Assembly (NCBI GenBank): GCA_026707225.1
Contig: JAPOXG010000032.1
Location: 1-39,392 of the forward strand
Direction of reading: 5' to 3'
Source: Chloroflexota bacterium
GTDB lineage: Bacteria > Chloroflexota > Anaerolineae > Aggregatilineales > Phototrophicaceae
DNA: 39,392 nucleotides
Positions 22,547 to 30,650 of this stretch are shown piece by piece. Each line of letters begins with the position of its first letter. Position 1 is the stretch's first letter. A program made the translations under genes and the position numbers. The notes below the pieces were generated by a model. The model was given only the letters and a program-made list of their open reading frames with translations, ran no database searches and was not told where the DNA came from.

Positions 22547-24312
22547 CGAGAGCGTTTGATCGCATGCAAGGTCCGAGTCCACAGCAATCGATGATTCAGG
22601 CTCGACTTCCATTTGTGGCCATTTTCCTCATTTTGATGGCGGCTTACCTGGTGATTAATCTGGCGAATTTCCAATTCTTCCCGCGATCGGTGCGACAGGA
22701 GTTGCAAAAAATCGGCAGCGCGGTTACGAATACGACGCTTCGCGTCCCGGCGGAGCGCGGTCTCATTTTCGACCGAGATGGCGAGCCGCTCGCCTTTAAC
22801 ATCGTCCAGTATCGTCTTGGCGTCAGCCCGGCGCTGGTGGCTGATGGCGAGGCTTTGATGAAGGACTTGGCCGCGATTCTGGACATCCATGAATTCGATC
22901 TCTTTCGCAAGATCAGCAGCGAGAAGGTCTGGGAATTCATCGCTGGTCCAATCTCGGCGGAACAAGGCCAGGCGATCGCCGCGCTGGATGAAATCTCGCT
23001 TGGACTGGAAGAGATTCCCAAACGCTTCTATCCGCAAGGGACATTGGCAGCTCACGTGATTGGCATCGTGCTGGACGAAGGGCTGGTCGGTTCGCTCGGC
23101 GTCGAAGGCGCCTACAATGATACGCTATCAGGGCGCGTCCTGGACCTTTCGATCAGTAACGTCCCCTTTTATCTACCAGAAGAGCGACCGGCGGAACAGC
23201 GCGGCAAAGATATTGTGCTGACGCTGGACCGCGATGTGCAGTTTTGGGTCGAAAGCGAATTAAAGGCGGCCGTGGAGGAATACAAAGCCTACCGTGGCAC
23301 CGTGATTGTAATGGACCCGCGCGACGGCGATGTGCTGGCGCTGGCCAACTACCCCACAATGGATCCCAACCGGTTCCTGGAAATCGAAGATCCTAGTCTG
23401 CTGGAGAATCCCGCAGTCCAGGACGCCTACGAGCCGGGATCGATTATGCAGGTGCTGACGGTTGCCAGCGCGCTTGAAACCGGCGCGATTTCGCCTCATT
23501 GGACTTATAACGACACGGGTCAAATGGAAGTGGGCGGGCAAGATATCCACAATCGTCACTTTAAGGCGCATGGCGCCGCGGATGCCGCGACCGTGCTGAT
23601 CCGCTCGTTGAACGCGGGGGCTGCGACCATTGGGCTGGAAATGGGCACGGCGCAATTCTATAGCATGATGCGCGCCTTTGGTTTCGGCCAGCCCACCGGT
23701 GTCGGTCTCTTCGCGGAAGATCCCGGCGAGTTGAAGATTCCAGGAGATACAAACTGGAGCGAGAGTTACCTCGGACGCAACAGTTTTGGTCAGGATCTGC
23801 AGGTGACGTCCATGCAGCTTATCACCGCCTTTAGCGCGCTGGCCAATGACGGAATCATGCGGCAGCCGCGCATTGTCCGGCAGGTGATCGGCGAAGCGGG
23901 CGTGGAGGAGGCGCACCCGACAACCGTTCGGCGCGTCGTATCCGCGGAAACCGCCGCGATCGTCCGCGATATGATGATCCGGGTGGTGCGGGAGGGCGCG
24001 TCGGGCGCCTTTATTCGTGGTTATACGATCGCGGGCAAACCGGGCACAGCCTGGATCTCGACGGCGGTCGGTCAGGAATATGGCGAACATTCGTCGATCG
24101 TCACCTTCGTGGGCGCGGCGCCGGCGCACGATCCGCAAGCGGTCATACTAGTCAAACTGGACCGACCCAATGAATACTACGGCTACGCTGTCACCCCTCA
24201 CGTATTCAAGAAGATCGCAGACCGTCTTGTGATACTGTTGGAAATACCGGATGATGACGTCCGCAATCGTCTTGAAGCGGCCAAGACGGACGTCAGCACC
24301 GGCGGAAGTTAG
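22543..24312 (+). CDS. ftsI: FtsI-like penicillin-binding protein with altered active site
   Basis: 589 residues from a GTG overlapping the ftsL-like stop. One membrane helix (about 22-42) is followed by the PBP dimerisation domain (VPAERGLIFDRDGEPLAFNI) and a class B transpeptidase domain (about 250-570). The fold markers are clear: the YEPGS segment, SLN (Ser355 to Asn357) for SxN, NSFGQDLQVTSMQL, and the closing VILVKLDRP...YYGYAV. However, the SxxK motif reads S300-I-M-Q303, with Gln in place of the general-base Lys, and KTG reads K499-P-G. An enzyme with these changes should not work as a normal transpeptidase or bind beta-lactams normally. It could still have a structural role, activating FtsW. 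A one-base error (CAG for AAG) could explain the first change but not the second. Confidence 0.88.
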   Translation: MTRAFDRMQGPSPQQSMIQARLPFVAIFLILMAAYLVINLANFQFFPRSVRQELQKIGSAVTNTTLRVPAERGLIFDRDGEPLAFNIVQYRLGVSPALVADGEALMKDLAAILDIHEFDLFRKISSEKVWEFIAGPISAEQGQAIAALDEISLGLEEIPKRFYPQGTLAAHVIGIVLDEGLVGSLGVEGAYNDTLSGRVLDLSISNVPFYLPEERPAEQRGKDIVLTLDRDVQFWVESELKAAVEEYKAYRGTVIVMDPRDGDVLALANYPTMDPNRFLEIEDPSLLENPAVQDAYEPGSIMQVLTVASALETGAISPHWTYNDTGQMEVGGQDIHNRHFKAHGAADAATVLIRSLNAGAATIGLEMGTAQFYSMMRAFGFGQPTGVGLFAEDPGELKIPGDTNWSESYLGRNSFGQDLQVTSMQLITAFSALANDGIMRQPRIVRQVIGEAGVEEAHPTTVRRVVSAETAAIVRDMMIRVVREGASGAFIRGYTIAGKPGTAWISTAVGQEYGEHSSIVTFVGAAPAHDPQAVILVKLDRPNEYYGYAVTPHVFKKIADRLVILLEIPDDDVRNRLEAAKTDVSTGGS

Positions 24313-24324
24313 GCGCGAGGAATC

Positions 24325-25350
24325 ATGCAAGGACAATTTCCTTTGGCGCTCAGCGTGGGAGGCGCGACTTTCTTGCTCGGCGTTATCTGGGGCGGACCCT
24401 TCGTCGAATTGCTGCATCGATTCAATATGGGCAAGCAGATCCGCGCGGAGCTGATGGACAGCCATCATGTGCGGAAGATCGGCACGCCGACGATGGGCGG
24501 CATCATGATCGTTTTGCCGGCCATCGCCGTCACCATGGCATTAAATATCTCGCGCATTGTCGATGTAGGCGAAGGACGCAGCATCCTTTTGCCACTCATT
24601 GTGCTGATCGGATTCGCCCTGCTCGGCTTGATCGATGACTGGGAGGGCATTCAGACATCTCGCGGCGACGTGGGCGAAGGGCTCTCCGGCAAGCTGAAAT
24701 TCGTCCTTCAAATTCTGCTTGCGCTCAGCGCTTCAACGATCATTTCCTATTTCGAATTCTCCTTCGCCAATAGACTGGAACTGCCGCTGATTGGCGCGGC
24801 GATCCCGCTGCATCCGGCGCTTTTCATTGCGATCAGCACCTTCATCATTGTCGCTACTTCCAACGCGACCAATTTCACCGATGGGCTGGACGGGCTTGCT
24901 GGCATCATTAGCGCCAGCGCATTCGGCGCCTACGGCGTCATCGCCTTCTTACAAAACCAGATCTATATGGTTGAACTGTGCTTTGTCATCGTCGGCGCCT
25001 GCTTCGCCTTTCTGTGGTACAACGCGCATCCGGCGCAGCTGTTCATGGGCGATACGGGCTCGCTGGCTTTGGGCGCCACGCTGGGCACGGTCGCGGTGAT
25101 GACCGGGCAATGGCTGCTGCTGCCCATTATCGCGATCGTGCCGCTGATGGAGATATTGAGCGTGATTCTGCAAGTTGCGTCCGCCAAGTTGAGCCGGCGC
25201 TTTTATGGCGTAGACATTCGGCCCTTCCGCCGAACGCCGATCCATCATCATTTTGAATTGGGCGGCTGGAGTGAAACGCAGATCGTGCAGCGCTTCTGGC
25301 TGATCGGCATTCTCAGCGCCTTCGTCGGCGTCGCGCTGGCATTGCTGTAG
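24325..25350 (+). CDS. mraY: Phospho-N-acetylmuramoyl-pentapeptide transferase
   Basis: 341 residues, multi-pass membrane enzyme with about ten helices. GTPTMGGIMIV, the Asp pair in LLGLIDDWEG, NFTDGLDGLAG, AQLFMGDTGSLALGA and TPIHHHFELGGWSE are the family signatures, including the Asp residues for magnesium and the HHH loop. It moves phospho-MurNAc-pentapeptide from UDP to undecaprenyl phosphate, forming lipid I at the inner face of the membrane. It begins 12 bases after ftsI. In most clusters murE and murF would come between; they are absent here. Confidence 0.95.
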   Translation: MQGQFPLALSVGGATFLLGVIWGGPFVELLHRFNMGKQIRAELMDSHHVRKIGTPTMGGIMIVLPAIAVTMALNISRIVDVGEGRSILLPLIVLIGFALLGLIDDWEGIQTSRGDVGEGLSGKLKFVLQILLALSASTIISYFEFSFANRLELPLIGAAIPLHPALFIAISTFIIVATSNATNFTDGLDGLAGIISASAFGAYGVIAFLQNQIYMVELCFVIVGACFAFLWYNAHPAQLFMGDTGSLALGATLGTVAVMTGQWLLLPIIAIVPLMEILSVILQVASAKLSRRFYGVDIRPFRRTPIHHHFELGGWSETQIVQRFWLIGILSAFVGVALALL

Positions 25351-25366
25351 GGCTTGGCCGGCGCGC

Positions 25367-25390
25367 GGGCGACCCAAGGGGCCCCCTACA
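25367..25390 (+). repeat. Short dispersed palindrome, copy 2
   Basis: GGGCGACCC, then AAGG, GGCCCC, CTACA; a partly decayed form of the 9706 and 27085 repeats, in the same orientation. It lies in the 194-base mraY-murD gap (25351-25544), where I see no gene. An uncertain TTGAAG/TATACT pair at 25475-25505 has a 19-base spacer. Confidence 0.45.
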
Positions 25391-25544
25391 ATTGGCATTG
25401 GCGGCGCGCCGGTTGATGCCACGCAGGTCGCGCAGACCTTGCCGGCTACACGGATCTCCAGCCGACCCTGCAATTTGAAGCCAGATGAGAACAAGTCAAT
25501 ATACTTGGTATAGATCGCTCGCTTGCGTTAGCGCTTGAGGCAGC

Positions 25545-26963
25545 TTGGCAAAGATGGCTGAACGGGATTCTCTGGCTGGCAAGAAGGTCGTCGTCTTTGG
25601 TTTCGGCCGGGGTGGCAGGGCGCTGGCTCGCTGGCTGCCGTCGGTGGGCGCGGAAGTCGCGGTGACCGATAGCCGCAGCGCGAAGGAGCTGGATCTGCGC
25701 CGCCGAGATTTTCCGGGGGTCCGCTTTCACCTCGGCGGGCATCGGGAAGATGTCTTGATTGGAGCGCGCTGCATCTGCGTTTCCGGCGGCGTTCCGCTGG
25801 ACAATCCTGTTCTGCAGCTGGCGCAGGACCGCGGCCTGCCGCTGACCAACGACGCGCAGCTATTCCTTGAGCGCTGCCCGGCGCCCGTCATCGGCATCAC
25901 CGGCAGCGCCGGCAAGACGACCACGACGAGCTTGGTGGCGAGTATCGTGGAACGGGCGGGTTACAAGGTTTGGCTGGGCGGGAATATAGGCAATCCGCTC
26001 ATTGAGGAGCTGCCAAAAATCACGGCGAACGATATCGTCGTTATGGAGCTTTCCAGCTTTCAACTGGAGTTGATGACGGTCAGCCCACAAGTCGCCGCCG
26101 TGCTCAATATCACACCCAACCACCTCGACAGGCACGGCAGCTTCGAGCGCTACGCGTCGGCGAAAGCCAACATTTTGCGCTACCAGCGAAAGAACGATGT
26201 GGCGGTGCTTGGCTGGGATGACGCGGGCAGCCGGGCGCTAGAGCAAATCGTCGAGGGCGAGCTGCTGGCCTTCAGCCGCTACGAGTTGGCGCCGGACGGC
26301 GCATTCATGCTGGGGGAGCGGCTGCTCGTGGCCGGCTCGGCCAGTTATGACGCCAGCCCCCACGTTGTTTGCGAGCGGGAGGAGATCCCTTTGCGCGGCG
26401 ATCATAATGCGCTGAACGCGCTGGCGGCTTGCGCCATCAGCGGCTCGTTGGGCCTGGCGATCGACCGACCGGGCATCTTGCCAGAAGCGATGCGCGAGGC
26501 GATCCGCGCCTTCACCGCGGTAAAGCATCGGCTGGAAACTGTTCGCGCCTTCAACGGCGTCACCTGGGTGAATGACAGCATCGCCACGGCGCCGGAGCGC
26601 ACGCTTGCCGCGCTCGCCAGCTACGATGAGCCACTGGTGCTGCTTTTGGGCGGCGCCGACAAAGATCTGCCCTGGGAGGCGGCGATACAAATTGCGCTGC
26701 GCAAGGCGCGGCATATCATCGTCTTCGGCGAAGATGGCGACAAGCAGGTGGCGACCAAAGTCATGACGCTGCTTTCAAAGACGCGCGTTGGCGATGGCCA
26801 GGTCTTTCGAGCGACGACATTGGCAGACGCGGTCGCTCGCGCCGCGGAACTGGCGCAAGCCGGAGATGTCGTGCTGCTATCACCCGGCGGGACGAGCTAC
26901 GATGCCTACGCCGATTTCGCCGAACGCGGGGAGCACTTTCGCCAATTGGTATCTCAACTATAA
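25545..26963 (+). CDS. murD: UDP-N-acetylmuramoyl-L-alanine:D-glutamate ligase
   Basis: 472 residues. The N-terminal Rossmann-like domain (KKVVVFGFGRGGRALARWL) is followed by the central ATPase domain with GITGSAGKTTTTSL (P-loop), VMELSSFQLELM and NITPNHLDRHGSFERYASAK, then the C-terminal domain with HRLETVRAFNGVTWVNDSIAT and LLLGGADKDLPW. SSFQLE and NDS(I/K)AT are MurD hallmarks. It adds D-glutamate to UDP-MurNAc-L-Ala in the cytoplasm. Two starts are possible: TTG at 25545, four bases after GAGG, or ATG at 25554; the first fits the ribosome-binding site better. A 213-base gap with two inverted repeats follows before ftsW. Confidence 0.95.
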   Translation: MAKMAERDSLAGKKVVVFGFGRGGRALARWLPSVGAEVAVTDSRSAKELDLRRRDFPGVRFHLGGHREDVLIGARCICVSGGVPLDNPVLQLAQDRGLPLTNDAQLFLERCPAPVIGITGSAGKTTTTSLVASIVERAGYKVWLGGNIGNPLIEELPKITANDIVVMELSSFQLELMTVSPQVAAVLNITPNHLDRHGSFERYASAKANILRYQRKNDVAVLGWDDAGSRALEQIVEGELLAFSRYELAPDGAFMLGERLLVAGSASYDASPHVVCEREEIPLRGDHNALNALAACAISGSLGLAIDRPGILPEAMREAIRAFTAVKHRLETVRAFNGVTWVNDSIATAPERTLAALASYDEPLVLLLGGADKDLPWEAAIQIALRKARHIIVFGEDGDKQVATKVMTLLSKTRVGDGQVFRATTLADAVARAAELAQAGDVVLLSPGGTSYDAYADFAERGEHFRQLVSQL

Positions 26964-27013
26964 TGGTACGCAAGCATATCCAAAAGAGAATTAGCCTGAC
27001 AGATGTGATTAGG

Positions 27014-27050
27014 AAGTCGCCGGACAGTTGAATGAATTTAGCGGCGACTT
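27014..27050. repeat. 9-bp inverted repeat after murD
   Basis: AAGTCGCCG (27014-27022), 19 bases, CGGCGACTT (27042-27050), a perfect stem. It has no T-run, so it is not a standard terminator. It shares the GTCGCC/GGCGAC core with the nearby dispersed palindrome and may be a relative of it. Confidence 0.5.
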
Positions 27051-27084
27051 AATCCGTAGCCCGTTTTACAGAGTTCGTCTTTGT

Positions 27085-27110
27085 GGGCGACATGGTATGT
27101 CGCCTCTACA
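27085..27110 (+). repeat. Short dispersed palindrome, copy 3
   Basis: GGCGACA, four bases, TGTCGCC form a near-perfect stem, with leading G and trailing TCTACA. Same pattern and orientation as 9706-9730 and 25367-25390. It lies in the 213-base murD-ftsW gap (26964-27176), which otherwise holds only the 27014-27050 inverted repeat. Confidence 0.55.
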
Positions 27111-27176
27111 ATCGGTGTCCGATAGATCATTTCTGAGCTGGAACTCATTGGCTAGTCGCGTGGATAGAGAGAGGAC

Positions 27177-28508
27177 ATGACCGACCGAACTGATCATGAC
27201 GCCAGGCAGCGCCGCATCCGCCGCAGACTGCGACGGGGCGCTGGCATGTCCGTTGGTAATGAAGAGAGCGTCCGTCCTGTCACCTATCAGAGGCGGCATT
27301 TTCTGGCGACGCTGGATAAGCCGATGGTGGCGGTCGTCGTGCTTCTGCTGGCTATCGGTTCGCTGATGGTGTTCAGCTCCACCTGGGATTGGAGCAACAA
27401 GACTTATGGCACGGCGACCGGCTTTTTCGTTGAGGAGCATCTGCGCAATGTCGTGGTGTCAGTGCTGGCGCTGGTCATCTTCGCCGCGATTGATTATCGC
27501 TTTTGGAAGCGCTTCGCCTTTTGGCTGCTCCTCATTACGATCGTGCTTCTGGTCGCTGTATTGGCGTTCGGCGAAGTCATATTCGGCGCCAAGCGCTCAT
27601 TCACCGACGGTCGCTTGCAGCCCGGTGAGTTGGCGGAATTCGCGATAGTCCTCTATATGGCGGCTTGGCTTGGCTCCAAGAGCGCAAAAGTGGACAGCGT
27701 TTTGCTTGGCATGCTGCCATTCCTTTTTGTAGTCGGCACAGTCAGTTTCTTGATTGTTCGACAGCCGGATCTGAGTTCCGCCGCGATCGTCGCGCTGACT
27801 GCTGGCGTCATGTTTTTCGTCGCCGGCGCCAATATTCTGCAAATAACGGCAGTTGGCGGTATTGCCGGCGCGGTCAGCCTCGTGGTTATCAATAGCTGGC
27901 CCTATGCCCAACGCCGCATCGCCGATTTCTTGGCCGGCTTCAGCGATGTCACCTTGTCGGATTACCATACGTTGCAGGCGATAACCGCTTTTTTGCGCGG
28001 CGGCTGGATCGGCGTGGGCATTGGGCATTCGGAGCAGAAGTTCGGGGCGCTGCCGGCGCCGCATACCGACAGCATATTCGCCATCATCGGGGAAGAACTT
28101 GGGGTGTTGGGCGCGGCTATCGTGGTCGCGCTTTATGTCGTCTTCGCCATCCGCGGTTTCCAGTTTGCGCACCGGGCGAAAGACAACTTCGGGTCACTGC
28201 TCTGCGTCGGATTCACCTCCTGGGTGATTATCCAGGCGCTGCTGAATATCGCGGTGATGACGGGCGCCGTGCCATCAACCGGTGTGCCCTTGCCCTTCAT
28301 CAGCTTCGGCGGTTCCTCCCTGTTTGTGGTGATGATCGGCGTTGGGCTGATGCTCAGCGTTCATCGCGTGGCGACGCGGCGAAAATCGACTACGGAACGG
28401 AGAAGCGATATTGCGAGTTTTGATCGGAGCTGGCGGAACCGGCGGGCACGTCTATCCCGCGCTGGCGACCGCCCAGGCGCTGTTGCGGGACCCCAGCGAG
28501 GAGCATGA
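27177..28508 (+). CDS. ftsW: FtsW peptidoglycan glycosyltransferase (SEDS family)
   Basis: 443 residues from an ATG with GAGAGAGGA just upstream. After a basic cytoplasmic N-terminus (about 47 residues) there are nine to ten membrane helices. SEDS signatures are present: FGAKRSFTDGRLQPGELAEFAIVLYMA, HTLQAITAFLRGGWIGVGIGHS, APHTDSIFAIIGEELG with the essential Asp, and PFISFGGSS. It polymerises lipid II at the septum together with FtsI. The reading frame runs 98 bases past the murG start and ends in an Arg-rich tail (SWRNRRARLSRAGDRPGAVAGPQ) that is simply the murG start read in another frame. The tail may be real or may come from a lost stop. Confidence 0.93.
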   Translation: MTDRTDHDARQRRIRRRLRRGAGMSVGNEESVRPVTYQRRHFLATLDKPMVAVVVLLLAIGSLMVFSSTWDWSNKTYGTATGFFVEEHLRNVVVSVLALVIFAAIDYRFWKRFAFWLLLITIVLLVAVLAFGEVIFGAKRSFTDGRLQPGELAEFAIVLYMAAWLGSKSAKVDSVLLGMLPFLFVVGTVSFLIVRQPDLSSAAIVALTAGVMFFVAGANILQITAVGGIAGAVSLVVINSWPYAQRRIADFLAGFSDVTLSDYHTLQAITAFLRGGWIGVGIGHSEQKFGALPAPHTDSIFAIIGEELGVLGAAIVVALYVVFAIRGFQFAHRAKDNFGSLLCVGFTSWVIIQALLNIAVMTGAVPSTGVPLPFISFGGSSLFVVMIGVGLMLSVHRVATRRKSTTERRSDIASFDRSWRNRRARLSRAGDRPGAVAGPQRGA

Positions 28509-29514
28509 ACTGCATTTCGTCGGCGCGGTGGGGGGCATGGAGCGGAAGCTGGTCTTGGCATCGACGCTCGAATTCGATGGCTGCCACGAAGTACTCGCGG
28601 GTCCGATACACGGCGTCAACCCGCTCAGCGCCTTCGTCAGCCTGGTCAAACTGGGCATCGGCGCCATTCAGTCGCTAGTGAAGCTCTTGCGGATCCGTCC
28701 CCGGGTCATTTTGCTGACGGGCGGCTGGTCCAACTTGCCGATTGCTTTGGCCGCGCGCCTTCTCAGCATCCCAATTGTGATTTACCTGCCTGATGTCGAA
28801 CCGGGCTTGACGATCAAGGTCTTGCAGCGCTTCGCCCATACGATCGCGGTCACCGTTGAAGCGTCGGCGCGCTATTTCCCAACTGGGAAGTCGGTGGTCA
28901 CTGGCTATCCCCTGCAAGAAAACCGGCTGAGCGCCACACGGGAAACGGCGCTTGAGCGCTTCCAGCTGGACGCCTCTCGCAAAACGCTGCTGGTCTTCGG
29001 TGGCAGCCGCGGCGCGCGCAGCATCAATATCGCTTTGGGCGCCTGTCTCAGGCGACTGCTGGCCGCTGGCATGCAAATCCTGCACATCACCGGCGAATGG
29101 GACTGGAAACGAGCGATGCGCGAGGCGGGCGAATGGAAGGACCATGGCGACTATCAGGCCTTCCCCTATTTGCATGACGATATGGGGCTGGCCTTTGCCG
29201 CCGCCGATTTGGTCGTTTGCCGCGCGGGCGCCAGTACGCTGGCCGAACTGCCGCTGTTCGCGCTGCCGGCGATTCTCGTGCCCTATCCTTACGCCTGGCG
29301 CTATCAGAAAGTCAACGCCGATTATCTCAGCGAGCGCGGCGCGGCGATCCGGCTGGATGACGAGGACCTTTCTGACAGACTGTATGATGAGATTGCACAC
29401 CTAATTCACGACGAAGCGCGTCTTGGCGAGATGAGCGAACGGTCGCGCGCGCTGGCCAAGCCGGATGGCGCCGCCGCGTTGGCGCGCTTATTGATTGAGA
29501 CAGGCGCGAGCTGA
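28411..29514 (+). CDS. murG: Lipid II synthase (GlcNAc transferase)
   Basis: 367 residues from a TTG preceded by ACGGAGAAG. The N-terminal GAGGTGGHVYPALATAQAL is the MurG G-loop, VILLTGGWSNLPIALAARLL corresponds to the second glycine-rich region, VFGGSRGARSIN and CRAGASTLAELPLFALPAILVPYPYAW form the UDP-GlcNAc-binding C-terminal domain. It adds GlcNAc to lipid I on the inner membrane face. The N-terminal 98 bases overlap the ftsW reading frame. Its TGA overlaps the next ATG by one base (TGATG). Confidence 0.95.
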   Translation: MRVLIGAGGTGGHVYPALATAQALLRDPSEEHELHFVGAVGGMERKLVLASTLEFDGCHEVLAGPIHGVNPLSAFVSLVKLGIGAIQSLVKLLRIRPRVILLTGGWSNLPIALAARLLSIPIVIYLPDVEPGLTIKVLQRFAHTIAVTVEASARYFPTGKSVVTGYPLQENRLSATRETALERFQLDASRKTLLVFGGSRGARSINIALGACLRRLLAAGMQILHITGEWDWKRAMREAGEWKDHGDYQAFPYLHDDMGLAFAAADLVVCRAGASTLAELPLFALPAILVPYPYAWRYQKVNADYLSERGAAIRLDDEDLSDRLYDEIAHLIHDEARLGEMSERSRALAKPDGAAALARLLIETGAS

Positions 29515-30062
29515 TGCTGGAATTGGTGTCCGTGGTCTGGGTGTTCGTATTGGTCTTCGCCGTGGTCGGTCTAGGACGCGGCTTGACCAAGGAGATCATC
29601 GCCATGGCCGGCATCATGCTGGGCTTGTTCGCTTTACACCAGTTTGACACCGCCATCCGAGCGCAATTGCTGGTCAATTTCTCCTCGCAGGGGAAGTTTA
29701 TCTTTCAAAGCGCGATCCTGATGATCATCGCCTTTTTCGCTTATCAGACGCGCGCCCTGGCGGGCCGCCGAGCGCAAGACGCGCCTCAAGAAACAGGACA
29801 CGACGCCTTGCAATCGAAGGCCTTGGGCGGCATCGTCGGCGCGCTAAATGGATACCTGCTCAGCGGCTCCATCTGGTATTTCATGCACATCAACGAGTAT
29901 CCGCTGGCGCCCTATATTGAAACGCCGGCGGCCAATTCGTTGAGCATGAGCACGGTGAGCAATCTGCCGCTTTATGTGCTGGCTGAAGGACCGGGCAGTT
30001 CGGGCGATTTGCTTTCCTTGTCGCTCATCGGCTTGTTCATCGTCGTGTTGGCGCTGATTTAG
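29514..30062 (+). CDS. CvpA-like membrane protein, copy A
   Basis: 182 residues, four or more predicted membrane helices. The start VSVVWVFVLVFAVVGLGRGLTKEIIAMAGIMLGLFAL has the layout of CvpA (colicin V production) family proteins, with a short basic loop after helix 1. A conserved GGIVGALNGYLLSGSIWYFMHINEYP segment is shared with the next gene. Position between murG and murC, with a one-base overlap with murG, suggests a job in envelope growth or division, but no function can be read from the sequence. The CvpA link is a weak resemblance only. Confidence 0.6.
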   Translation: MLELVSVVWVFVLVFAVVGLGRGLTKEIIAMAGIMLGLFALHQFDTAIRAQLLVNFSSQGKFIFQSAILMIIAFFAYQTRALAGRRAQDAPQETGHDALQSKALGGIVGALNGYLLSGSIWYFMHINEYPLAPYIETPAANSLSMSTVSNLPLYVLAEGPGSSGDLLSLSLIGLFIVVLALI

Positions 30063-30082
30063 AAGCCTCGGCGGATTTGCGT

Positions 30083-30610
30083 ATGATTAGTCTGTTATCG
30101 CTGATGTGGACGACCGCCATTTTCTTCGCCTTGACGGGCGCGCTGCGCGGCTGGCGCCGTGAGCTGGTCGGCACAACCGGGATCATACTGGGCTTCTTCG
30201 CCATCTTCCAATTTGACAGCCTTCTTCGCGGCAGCCTCTATCTGCTGTTGACCGATGAACAGACATTTTTGCTGCAGATGGCCGCCATGCTCGGGGCTGC
30301 CGCCTTCGCCTATCGCAGTCGATTGGCCGCCCGCGCCGATGAACGGAGCGGCAGAATCCGGAATATGGCTTTTGGCGGCGCCGTCGGTTTCTGCAACGGC
30401 TACCTCATCGCCGGTTCGACCTGGTACTTCCTCGATATCAATCGCTATCCGTTTTCGCAGCTGCTTTCGGCGCCTGCCGACGCATCAGTCAGTTCCCTGG
30501 GCGCTGGCGCCATGCCGATCGTCGTGCTCGGCGGGGGATTGGCCGGGAGCGGCGGTATCCTGGCGGTCGCCATCCTTGTAATCCTTGCGGTCATTGTCCT
30601 GTTCCTCTAG
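30083..30610 (+). CDS. CvpA-like membrane protein, copy B
   Basis: 175 residues from the ATG at 30083 (a TTG at 30077 is also in frame); GGCGGA lies upstream. It is a diverged copy of the preceding gene: GALRGWRRELVGTTGIILGFFAIFQFDSLLR matches GLGRGLTKEIIAMAGIMLGLFALHQFDTAIR, and GGAVGFCNGYLIAGSTWYFLDINRYP matches GGIVGALNGYLLSGSIWYFMHINEYP. Both have the same helix order and a hydrophobic C-terminal helix. The pair probably arose by tandem duplication and may form a heteromer. The function is unknown; the location in the cell-wall cluster implies an envelope role. Confidence 0.6.
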   Translation: MISLLSLMWTTAIFFALTGALRGWRRELVGTTGIILGFFAIFQFDSLLRGSLYLLLTDEQTFLLQMAAMLGAAAFAYRSRLAARADERSGRIRNMAFGGAVGFCNGYLIAGSTWYFLDINRYPFSQLLSAPADASVSSLGAGAMPIVVLGGGLAGSGGILAVAILVILAVIVLFL

Positions 30611-30650
30611 CGCCTGCGCCGCTTTCGACCGGGTTAGACAGAGCGTCAAT

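Noticed and set aside
25475..25505. Promoter pair TTGAAG/TATACT before murD
   Set aside because: The 19-base spacer and weak -35 make it too uncertain for its own entry.
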